Assembly: GCF_016907085.1 (NCBI RefSeq)
Contig: NZ_JAFBBJ010000001.1
Span: forward strand, 2,170,001 to 2,234,000
DNA: 64,000 bases
From: Clavibacter michiganensis
Lineage (GTDB): Bacteria; Actinomycetota; Actinomycetes; Actinomycetales; Microbacteriaceae
Direction: 5' to 3'
Below are positions 48,279 through 54,737 of this stretch, piece after piece. The notes below the pieces were generated by a model that was given only the letters and a program-made list of their open reading frames with translations, did not search any database and was not told the DNA's origin. Within the stretch, counting starts at the first letter, position 1, and each line of letters opens with the position of its first letter. The position numbers and the translations under genes were made by a program.

Positions 48279-48911
48279 TCAGCTCGCGGGCTGGTCCTTC
48301 GCGTCCACGGCCTCCGGCTCGTCGTCGGCGATCCACAGGTCGTCGTCCGCGCGGAACGTCTGGTACAGCGCGTAGCCGACGCCGCCGACCACGACGACGC
48401 CGAGCGCGATGAGGGCGACTCCGCCGAAGCCGAGGCCCTTCTTCGCGGGCGCGACCTGGGGGACGTAGCGGCCCACGTAGGAGCGGCCGTTGTCGACGTA
48501 GTGCTTGCCGAACTCCTGCGCCTTCGAGGACACCTTGCCGGCCTTCTTGACCGCGTCCTTCACCTGCTTGCTGTTGCGGATGCCCTCGGTCGCGGCGACC
48601 GCGGATCCGGCAGCACCGGCGACGGCAGGGAGGACCGTGTGCGTGAAGCCCTTGTAGGCGGAGTCGGCCGCGGTGCGGACGCGCTCGGCGCCGGCTTCGT
48701 AGCCCGGCCGGATGTGGTCGTCGACGCCGCGCTTGACGGCGGGGACGACGTGCTGGTCGGAGAGCTTGCGCGCGGTGTGCGCGGCCTCGGCCACGACGAC
48801 GTTGGCCCGGTCGAGGACCTCGCGCTGCTCCTTGAGGACGGCGGCCGCGTGGGTGCGGAGCTTCGCCAACTCCTTCTTGTTCTTGCGTGACAGACCCAAG
48901 GGGACCTCCAT
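48279..48911 (-). CDS. Helical protein with C-terminal membrane anchor, unrecognised
   Basis: 210 residues from ATG 48911 (MEVPLGLSRKNKKELAKL). Residues 10-140 are one long amphipathic helical region, Ala/Lys/Asp-rich (LKEQREVLDRANVVVAEAAHTARKL), resembling apolipoprotein- or YtxH-like stress proteins. A single membrane helix VALIALGVVVVGGVGYALYQTF lies near 170-190, followed by an acidic tail ending KDQPAS. No known function. The fold could coat membranes or DNA. Transcribed against the tRNAs and divergent from cyclophilin. Confidence 0.7.
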   Translation of the reverse strand: MEVPLGLSRKNKKELAKLRTHAAAVLKEQREVLDRANVVVAEAAHTARKLSDQHVVPAVKRGVDDHIRPGYEAGAERVRTAADSAYKGFTHTVLPAVAGAAGSAVAATEGIRNSKQVKDAVKKAGKVSSKAQEFGKHYVDNGRSYVGRYVPQVAPAKKGLGFGGVALIALGVVVVGGVGYALYQTFRADDDLWIADDEPEAVDAKDQPAS

Positions 48912-49020
48912 CGGTGTGATTTCGCCAGGATCTTCAGTCTGGCACGGGTGCCTCTGCGGGCAAACACGACGGACCCTGTGCGTCCGCCGAGTCCCAGCTC
49001 CGCCGTGAGACCATTGCTCC

Positions 49021-49560
49021 ATGTCTGCGCACACTCACGTCGCCACCATGACGACCAACCACGGCACCATCGTCCTCAACCTCTTCGGGTCCCACGCGCC
49101 CCAGACCGTCGAGAACTTCGTCGGCCTCGCCACGGGCGAGAAGGAGTGGACCCACCCCCAGACCGGCAAGAAGTCGACCGACCCTCTGTACGACGGCGTC
49201 GTCTTCCACCGCATCATCAAGGACTTCATGCTCCAGGGCGGCGACCCGCTCGGCCAGGGCACGGGCGGCCCGGGCTACCAGTTCGACGACGAGATCAGCC
49301 GCGACCTCGACTTCTCGAAGCCGTACATCCTCGCGATGGCGAACGCCGGCACCCAGGGCGGCCGCGGCACGAACGGCTCGCAGTTCTTCATCACCACGGC
49401 CCCCACCACCTGGCTCCAGGGGAAGCACACGATCTTCGGCGAGGTCGCCGACGACGCGTCCAAGAAGGTCGTGGACGCGCTCAACGCGGTCCCGACCGAC
49501 GGCCGCGACCGTCCCCGCGAGGACGTCGTGATCGAGAGCGTCACCGTCGAGAAGGTCTGA
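49021..49560 (+). CDS. Peptidyl-prolyl cis-trans isomerase, cyclophilin type
   Basis: 179 residues. Cyclophilin core: VATMTTNHGTIVLNLFGSHAPQTVENFVGLATG, FHRIIKDFMLQGGDP (catalytic arginine of FHR), GTNGSQFFIT and WLQGKHTIFGEVADDASKKVV. No signal peptide, so cytosolic; it speeds proline isomerisation during folding. GACCAT lies six bases before the ATG, leaderless-like. The TGA overlaps the rhomboid ATG by 1 nt, coupling the two. Confidence 0.94.
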   Translation: MSAHTHVATMTTNHGTIVLNLFGSHAPQTVENFVGLATGEKEWTHPQTGKKSTDPLYDGVVFHRIIKDFMLQGGDPLGQGTGGPGYQFDDEISRDLDFSKPYILAMANAGTQGGRGTNGSQFFITTAPTTWLQGKHTIFGEVADDASKKVVDALNAVPTDGRDRPREDVVIESVTVEKV

Positions 49561-50423
49561 TGACCGACTCACCCCGTACGGCGGCCGACCGCTGCTACCG
49601 GCACCCCGACCGGCAGAGCTTCGTGCTGTGCCAGCGATGCGGGCGGACCATCTGCCCCGAGTGCCAGACGCCGGCCGCCGTCGGGGTGATCTGCCCGGAG
49701 GACATGAAGGAGCAGCGTCGCACCGCTCCCCGTTCCCGGGCCTCGTTCGTCACTCGGATGACGCGGAGCTCCGCGCCCGTCGTGACGTACGGGATCATGG
49801 CGGTCTGCGCCGTCGTCTGGATACTCCAGGTGCTGCCCGTCGTCGGGGACTACGTCACCACGTCGCTGTGGTTCGCGCCCGTCTACGGCAGCGTCGCCTC
49901 CGGTGACTACGAGCCGTGGCGGATGCTGACGAGCGCGTTCACGCACTCGCCGGCGAGCATCCTGCACATCGTCCTCAACATGCTGTCGGTCTTCGTCTTC
50001 GGCCGCGTCCTCGAGCCCATGCTCGGACGTGGCCGCTTCCTCGCGCTCTTCCTCATCTCCGCGCTCGGCGGATCCCTCGGCGTGGAGCTCATCGGTGCCG
50101 TGATGGGCGAGCCCCTGCAGGCCGTGGTCGGCGCCTCGGGCGCGATCTTCGGGCTCATGGGCGGCTACTTCGTCCTCGCCCGCAAGCTCGGCGGCAACGT
50201 CGGCCCGCTCCTCGGCATCATCGTGCTCAACCTGCTGCTCGGCTTCGTCGTGCAGGGCGTCTCGTGGCAGGCACACGTCGGCGGTCTGGTGACGGGAGCT
50301 GTCGTGGCGCTCGTGCTCCTGCGGACGAGGGACGCCCGCCAGCGTGGCACCCAGATCGGCTCCCTCGCGGGTCTCGCGGTGGCGATCCTCGTCGCGGCGG
50401 CCGTCTTCCCCGTCACCCTCTGA
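49560..50423 (+). CDS. Rhomboid family intramembrane serine protease with N-terminal zinc finger
   Basis: 287 residues. N-terminal cytoplasmic B-box-like zinc finger with CYRHPDRQSFVLCQRCGRTICPEC and VICPED (Cys24, 27, 32, 35, 45). Six membrane helices follow: catalytic Ser193 in GASGAIFG and His239 in WQAHVGGL; the HNxxN-like loop is ILHIVLNM. It cuts transmembrane substrates; substrates unknown. Translationally coupled to the cyclophilin gene. A 12-bp hairpin follows the stop. Confidence 0.9.
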   Translation: MTDSPRTAADRCYRHPDRQSFVLCQRCGRTICPECQTPAAVGVICPEDMKEQRRTAPRSRASFVTRMTRSSAPVVTYGIMAVCAVVWILQVLPVVGDYVTTSLWFAPVYGSVASGDYEPWRMLTSAFTHSPASILHIVLNMLSVFVFGRVLEPMLGRGRFLALFLISALGGSLGVELIGAVMGEPLQAVVGASGAIFGLMGGYFVLARKLGGNVGPLLGIIVLNLLLGFVVQGVSWQAHVGGLVTGAVVALVLLRTRDARQRGTQIGSLAGLAVAILVAAAVFPVTL

Positions 50424-50439
50424 CCGACCCGCACCTGCG

Positions 50440-50465
50440 CGCGCCGTCCCCTCGGGGGCGGCGCG
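50440..50465 (+). terminator. Terminator after the rhomboid gene
   Basis: CGCGCCGTCCCC / GGGGGCGGCGCG, 12-bp stem with one G-U pair and a 2-nt loop. Confidence 0.6.
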
Positions 50466-50515
50466 TTCGTCGTCTGCCACGCTACCCATCCGCGTGCCCC
50501 TGGGGCCCAGCGGGG

Positions 50516-50732
50516 TTATCCACAGGCTCGTCCACAGTGGGGATAGTTACACGCGTGTGATTAGGGGCTGATGGGGGAGGACCTCCGACGGCGTGGGACG
50601 GTGCCGAGCTCGGCTGGATCGCCACGCTCGTGGGCTTCCGCGGGTAACCCGCCGGGCCAGCGTGATCCGGCAGAACGCTCCGTGCGGTTCTCCACATGTG
50701 TGGAGGGTTGTGCACAGGACCTCTGTGGACAA
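50516..50732. promoter_or_regulatory. DnaA-box cluster between the rhomboid gene and crgA
   Basis: TTATCCACA (50516, perfect), TCGTCCACA (50528), TTCTCCACA (50688), TTGTGCACA (50708), TGTGGACAA (50724, perfect reverse box). Five sites, two perfect, three differing by one base. Located 12 kb from oriC. Confidence 0.65.
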
Positions 50733-50768
50733 CGGGGGATCCGCGCGCGCATCGCCGGAGACGCAGAA

Positions 50769-50799
50769 GAGCCCGTCACCAGCGGATGGTGACGGGCTC
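50769..50799 (-). terminator. Terminator after crgA
   Basis: GAGCCCGTCACC / GGTGACGGGCTC, 12-bp perfect stem, 7-nt loop, 17 bp after the crgA stop. Confidence 0.7.
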
Positions 50800-50816
50800 T
50801 CGTATCGGCGCTCGGG

Positions 50817-51056
50817 TCAGCGCCACCTGGTGGTCATGAGGAAGCCGACCAGGATGAGGCCGAAGCCGATGAGGATGTTCCCGACGCCGAGGTCCGGGAT
50901 GGGGAAGGCGTTGAGGCTGACGTAGTAGACGATGAGCCAGGCGAGCCCGACGAGCATGAAGCCGAACATGATGGGCTTGAACCACACGGGGTTCGGGGCG
51001 TCCTCGTCGCGCACGCGTTCCTGGCGGGAGGGTCTCGTCGTCTTGTCGCGGGCCAT
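50817..51056 (-). CDS. crgA: Cell division protein CrgA
   Basis: 79 residues with two membrane helices (WFKPIMFGFMLVGLAWLIVYYVS and LGVGNILIGFGLILVGFLM) and the family ending TTRWR. A charged N-terminus (ARDKTTRPSRQERVRDED) precedes NPVWFKP. Actinobacterial septum protein that interacts with FtsZ and FtsI; in Streptomyces it inhibits Z-ring formation. ATG six bases after TAGAAT. Several wall-synthesis genes lie in the same region. Confidence 0.93.
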   Translation of the reverse strand: MARDKTTRPSRQERVRDEDAPNPVWFKPIMFGFMLVGLAWLIVYYVSLNAFPIPDLGVGNILIGFGLILVGFLMTTRWR

Positions 51057-51062
51057 GCGGCG

Positions 51063-51068
51063 ATTCTA
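51063..51068 (-). promoter_or_regulatory. Candidate -10 box for leaderless crgA mRNA
   Basis: TAGAAT on the minus strand followed by CGCCGC and the ATG at 51056. Confidence 0.55.
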
Positions 51069-51149
51069 GCCGTACCGTCCTGCACCGGGCCGGGAGGATG
51101 CCCGGCTCCACGGGGCGCTCGCGGGGCCGTACCCCGCAGGTGCGCCGCC

Positions 51150-51155
51150 TACAAT
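51150..51155 (+). promoter_or_regulatory. Candidate -10 box for leaderless sortase mRNA
   Basis: TACAAT followed by CGGCAC and the ATG at 51162; the best -10 match of this kind in the window. Confidence 0.6.
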
Positions 51156-51161
51156 CGGCAC

Positions 51162-51962
51162 ATGAGCGCTCAGGACCCCGCCCCATCCCGCCGCGCGACG
51201 CGGCGCCGTGGCAGGCGGGGGGATGCGCTGCTCGGCACGGTCGGCGTCCTCGGCGAGCTGCTCCTCACGGCCGGCGTCCTCATCATGCTGTTCCTGGGAT
51301 GGCAGCTGTGGTTCAACGACATCGTGGTCAGCAGCGGCCAGCGCGACCAGGCCCTGGAGAACAGCCGGAGCTGGGCCACGGCCGCACCGGACGCGGCGGC
51401 CACACCCGACCCGTCCGCGTCACCCGTGGCACCGGGGGATCCCGTCATCACCCAGGCGCCCTCCACCGACGCCACGGACTTCGGCAACATCTACATCCCG
51501 CGCTTCGGGCCCGACTACGTGGTGCCGGTCGCGACGGGGGTCGGCCTCTCGAGCGTGCTCAACCACGGCAAGATCGGCCACTACCGCGAGACCCAGATGC
51601 CCGGCCAGATCGGGAACTTCGCCGTCGCGGCGCACCGCACCACCTACGGCAAGCCCTTCAACCAGATCACCGACCTGCGGGTGGGGGACGCCATCGTGGT
51701 CGAGACGCAGGACGGCTGGTACACCTACCGCTTCCGTACACTCGAGTACGTGAAGCCCACCGGAGTCGACGTGCTCGACGAGGTGCCCCAGGCACCGGAC
51801 GCGCAGCCCGGTGACCGCATCCTCACGATGACCAGCTGCAACCCGCTCTTCTCCGCCGCCGAGCGCGTCATCGCGTACAGCGTCTTCGAGTCCTGGCAGC
51901 CGCGCTCGGATGCGTCCACGCCCGCCGCCCTGGCCGGCACGTCGTTCGCGAAGGCGGGCTGA
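51162..51962 (+). CDS. Class E sortase
   Basis: 266 residues. Basic N-terminus (RRATRRRGRRG), a membrane anchor LLLTAGVLIMLFLGWQLWF (33-51), a Pro/Ala-rich stalk and a sortase domain: His159 in AVAAHRTTYG, Cys226 in LTMTSCNP, Arg235 in AERVIAY. The TxTxC order marks sortase E, the housekeeping sortase of high-GC Gram-positives that attaches LAXTG-type proteins to peptidoglycan. No such substrate gene is adjacent. Two bp later a microprotein gene starts. Confidence 0.9.
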   Translation: MSAQDPAPSRRATRRRGRRGDALLGTVGVLGELLLTAGVLIMLFLGWQLWFNDIVVSSGQRDQALENSRSWATAAPDAAATPDPSASPVAPGDPVITQAPSTDATDFGNIYIPRFGPDYVVPVATGVGLSSVLNHGKIGHYRETQMPGQIGNFAVAAHRTTYGKPFNQITDLRVGDAIVVETQDGWYTYRFRTLEYVKPTGVDVLDEVPQAPDAQPGDRILTMTSCNPLFSAAERVIAYSVFESWQPRSDASTPAALAGTSFAKAG

Positions 51963-51964
51963 GC

Positions 51965-52123
51965 GTGTACGCGGCGTTCTGGCGCGTCCTGCCCGGGCCG
52001 GTGTGGGTCCGGCTGCTCATCGTCCTCGTGCTCCTCGCGGCGATCCTCTTCTCCCTCGTCACCTGGGTCTTCCCCTGGGTCGACTCCATCGTCAACACCC
52101 AGGAAGTCACGGTGCATCAGTGA
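51965..52123 (+). CDS. 52-residue single-pass membrane microprotein
   Basis: From GTG 51965: VYAAFWRVLPGPVWVRLLIV then VLLAAILFSLVTWVFPWVDSI, ending in QEVTVHQ. One membrane helix, four tryptophans, Pro/Trp-rich ends. Placed two bp after the sortase stop and overlapping the amidotransferase GTG by 4 nt, so embedded in an operon, which strongly supports translation. Similar short DUF-type proteins with a PxWxRxLI start exist beside pabA/trpG in actinobacteria. Function unknown. Confidence 0.8.
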   Translation: MYAAFWRVLPGPVWVRLLIVLVLLAAILFSLVTWVFPWVDSIVNTQEVTVHQ

Positions 52124-52758
52124 CACGCGTCCTCGTCATCGACAACTACGACAGCTTCGTCTACACGCTCAACGGGTACCTGCAGCAGTTGGGCGCCGAG
52201 ACCGTGGTCATGCGCAACGACGACCACGCTGATGCCGACATGGCCGGGGTCATCTCGGAGTACGACGCGGTGCTCGTGTCCCCCGGGCCGGGCAAGCCGT
52301 CGGAGGCGGGCGTCTCGATCCCCACCGTGACGGCGGCCCTCGCGTCCGGCACCCCGCTGCTCGGGGTCTGCCTCGGGCACCAGGCCATCGCCGAGGCGTT
52401 CGGCGCCACGGTCACTAACGCCGAGGAGCTCATGCACGGCAAGACCTCGCTGGTCACGCACGACGACGGGGACTTCTACCTCGGTGTGCCGCAGCCGTTC
52501 ACGGCCACGCGCTATCACTCGCTGGCGGTCGTCGACGGGACGGTGCCGTCCGACCTGGTGGTCACGTCGCGCACCGAGGGCGGGGTGATCATGGGCCTGC
52601 GTCACGAGGCGGCGCCCATCGTCGGCGTGCAGTTCCACCCGGAGTCGGTCTTGACCGAGGGCGGCTACCGCATGCTCGGCAACTGGTTGGAGGGCGCCGG
52701 TCTCGCCGGGGCTCGCGACACCGCCTCGCGTCTGTCGCCGCTCGTCCGCGTGACCTGA
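52120..52758 (+). CDS. pabA: Glutamine amidotransferase of anthranilate/aminodeoxychorismate synthase
   Basis: 212 residues from GTG 52120. Class I amidotransferase: VLVIDNYDSFVYTLNGYL, SPGPGKPSEAG, nucleophile Cys84 in GVCLGHQAI, and His173/Glu175 in QFHPESVLTEGG. It gives ammonia from glutamine to a chorismate-using partner. PabA (folate) and TrpG (tryptophan) cannot be told apart here; near pknB in actinobacteria it is commonly the shared TrpG/PabA copy. The synthase large subunit is not in the window. Confidence 0.9.
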   Translation: MTRVLVIDNYDSFVYTLNGYLQQLGAETVVMRNDDHADADMAGVISEYDAVLVSPGPGKPSEAGVSIPTVTAALASGTPLLGVCLGHQAIAEAFGATVTNAEELMHGKTSLVTHDDGDFYLGVPQPFTATRYHSLAVVDGTVPSDLVVTSRTEGGVIMGLRHEAAPIVGVQFHPESVLTEGGYRMLGNWLEGAGLAGARDTASRLSPLVRVT

Positions 52759-52854
52759 GCCGGTCCGCCGACGTCGCCGTCCCGCGGCGGGGCCGGATGC
52801 GGTCCGTGAACCTCGGGCGGTCGTCGGCCGCGCACAGGGGGCGACGCGTGCGGA

Positions 52855-54603
52855 TCAGCCGCGTGCGGGATCCGGGGTCGGCGTGCCCGTCGTGGGTGCC
52901 GGCGTGCTGCGCACCGTGCCCGTGCAGTACGTGAGGGCGACCGTCGAGCGCTGCGCGACGTCACCCGGCGGCACCGACTGCTGGCTCACCGGGGATCCGT
53001 CGGCTCGACCGCAGGAGGGGTCGCGGCGGGTCGTCACGACCAGATCCGATGCCTCGAGGAGCTTCTGCGCATCCACGAGCGGCTGACCGAGCACGTCGGG
53101 CAGGGCGACCTTGCCGTTGGACAGGACGAGCTTGACCGTCGAGTCCTGGTCGACCTGCTGGGAGGATCCCGGCTCCGTCTGCATGACCACGCCGTCGGGG
53201 ACCGTCGGCGACGACTGGCGCACCACCTCGCCCACCTTGAGCCCCGCCGCCTCGAGGGCGGCGGTGGCGGTGCCCTCGTCCATGTTCATGACGTTCGGGA
53301 CCTGGACCTCAGGCGGGCCGGAGGAGACGAACACGTCGATCTCGGTCTTGGCGGCCACGTTCTCGCCCGGGTCCGGGTTGGTGCGCAGGACGACGCCCTC
53401 GGCGACCGTGGTGCTGGCCTCCTCGCGTTCGAGGGGGACGAGGTCCGCCTCCTCGAGGGCCGCGGCCGCGCTCGAGTAGGTCGAGCCCGTCACGTCGGGG
53501 ACGGTGGGGCTGATGTCGGGTGGCGCGATGGAGCTGAGGCTGGTGACCCAGATGACGACGGCGATGAGGATCACGACCACCACGGTGACGCCGGCCCAGA
53601 TCCACGGCACCGGCGGGCGGCTCTGGGTGCGGACGGTGCGGTCGTCGTCGACGCCGAGCTGACGCAGCGCCTGCTGGGAGGAGGAGGGGCCGGCGGGCGC
53701 GCCGAAGAGCGTCGCCCCCACGTCGTTGGTCGGCGCCTCGCGCGGAGCGAGCGTGCCCGCGGCGGCGCGATCGAGGTCGGTGCGGAAGTCGCCCGCCGTC
53801 TGGAAGCGCGCGTAGCGGTCCTTCGCCATGGCCTGCAGCACGACCTGGTCGAGCTGCGACGAGACCGCGTCCTGGAGGGAGCTCGGGGCGACGGGCGTCT
53901 CGCTGACGTGCTGGTAGGCGACGGCGACAGCCGTGTCGGCCCGGAACGGCGCCTGGCCGGTGAGCATCTCGAAGAGGACCACGCCGGCGGAGTAGAGGTC
54001 GGTGCGCGCGTCCACGGACTCGCCCTTGGCCTGCTCGGGGGAGAAGTAGCGGGCGGTGCCGAGGATGGCGGTGGTCTGCGCGATGGTGGCGGAGGTGTCG
54101 GACACGGCGCGGGCGATGCCGAAGTCCATGACCTTCACCTGGCCGGTGGGCGTGACCATGATGTTGCCCGGCTTGACGTCGCGGTGGACGACGCCGGCGC
54201 GGTGCGAGTACTCGAGCGCGGTGAGCACCTGGCCCATGATGCGGACGGCCTCGTCCGGATCGAGCGGGCCGTCGGTGATCACGTCCTTGAGGAGGCGGCC
54301 CTCGACCCGCTCCATGACGATGAAGGGGACCGTGTGCGACGCGCCGTCCTGGTCGGTGACGACGTCCTCGCCCGCGTCGAAGACCCGCACGATGGTGGGG
54401 TGCGACATGCGCGCGGCCGCCTGGGCCTCCTGGCGGAAGCGGCTGCGGAAGGCGGGATCCTCGGCGAGGCCGCGGCGGAGCACCTTGACGGCGACGCGAC
54501 GACCGAGACGCGAGTCGACGCCCTCGAAGACGTCGGCCATGCCCCCGCGACCCAGCAGCGCCCCGACCTCGTAGCGGCCGCCCAGCACACGGGTGTCGGT
54601 CAC
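52855..54603 (-). CDS. pknB: Ser/Thr protein kinase PknB with PASTA domains
   Basis: 582 residues from GTG 54603. Kinase domain 1-270: LLGRGGMADVFEG glycine loop, VAVKVL lysine, HRDVKPGNIM catalytic loop, DFGIARAV, and GTARYFSPEQAKGE. A juxtamembrane region, a membrane helix WIWAGVTVVVVILIAVVIWV near 335-353, then PASTA repeats (PTVPDVTGSTYSSAAAALEEADL, VQVPNVMNMDEGTATAALEAAGL, VALPDVLGQPLVDAQKLLEASDL) which sense muropeptides or lipid II. A C-terminal Thr/Pro tail. Three PASTA repeats are seen; four is common in mycobacteria. Confidence 0.95.
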   Translation of the reverse strand: MTDTRVLGGRYEVGALLGRGGMADVFEGVDSRLGRRVAVKVLRRGLAEDPAFRSRFRQEAQAAARMSHPTIVRVFDAGEDVVTDQDGASHTVPFIVMERVEGRLLKDVITDGPLDPDEAVRIMGQVLTALEYSHRAGVVHRDVKPGNIMVTPTGQVKVMDFGIARAVSDTSATIAQTTAILGTARYFSPEQAKGESVDARTDLYSAGVVLFEMLTGQAPFRADTAVAVAYQHVSETPVAPSSLQDAVSSQLDQVVLQAMAKDRYARFQTAGDFRTDLDRAAAGTLAPREAPTNDVGATLFGAPAGPSSSQQALRQLGVDDDRTVRTQSRPPVPWIWAGVTVVVVILIAVVIWVTSLSSIAPPDISPTVPDVTGSTYSSAAAALEEADLVPLEREEASTTVAEGVVLRTNPDPGENVAAKTEIDVFVSSGPPEVQVPNVMNMDEGTATAALEAAGLKVGEVVRQSSPTVPDGVVMQTEPGSSQQVDQDSTVKLVLSNGKVALPDVLGQPLVDAQKLLEASDLVVTTRRDPSCGRADGSPVSQQSVPPGDVAQRSTVALTYCTGTVRSTPAPTTGTPTPDPARG

Positions 54604-54642
54604 GGGCTGCCTCTCGTCGGGATCGGGATTCGGACGGGGATG

Positions 54643-54648
54643 AGCTTA
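54643..54648 (-). promoter_or_regulatory. Candidate -10 box for pknB
   Basis: TAAGCT on the minus strand, about 40 bp before the pknB start and after the pknA terminator. No good -35 is seen. Confidence 0.35.
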
Positions 54649-54691
54649 CCGGGGGTCCGCTGGGGATCCGGGCGGACCCGGGACAGGCGGA

Positions 54692-54724
54692 CGGGGGCGG
54701 ACGAGCAGTCGCCGTCCGCCCCCG
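54692..54724 (-). terminator. Hairpin between pknA and pknB
   Basis: CGGGGGCGGACG / CGTCCGCCCCCG, 12-bp perfect stem with a 9-nt loop, 14 bp after the pknA stop. It can end or attenuate transcription before pknB. Confidence 0.65.
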
Positions 54725-54737
54725 CGTGGACCGCCGG

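Larger units (their letters stand above)
50424..50816. other. Gene-free rhomboid-crgA interval with DnaA-like boxes
   Basis: 393 bp. Holds the rhomboid terminator (50440-50465), a set of DnaA-box-like 9-mers (50516-50732) and the crgA terminator (50769-50799). Several short inverted repeats are scattered between. No gene is convincing. Confidence 0.7.
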
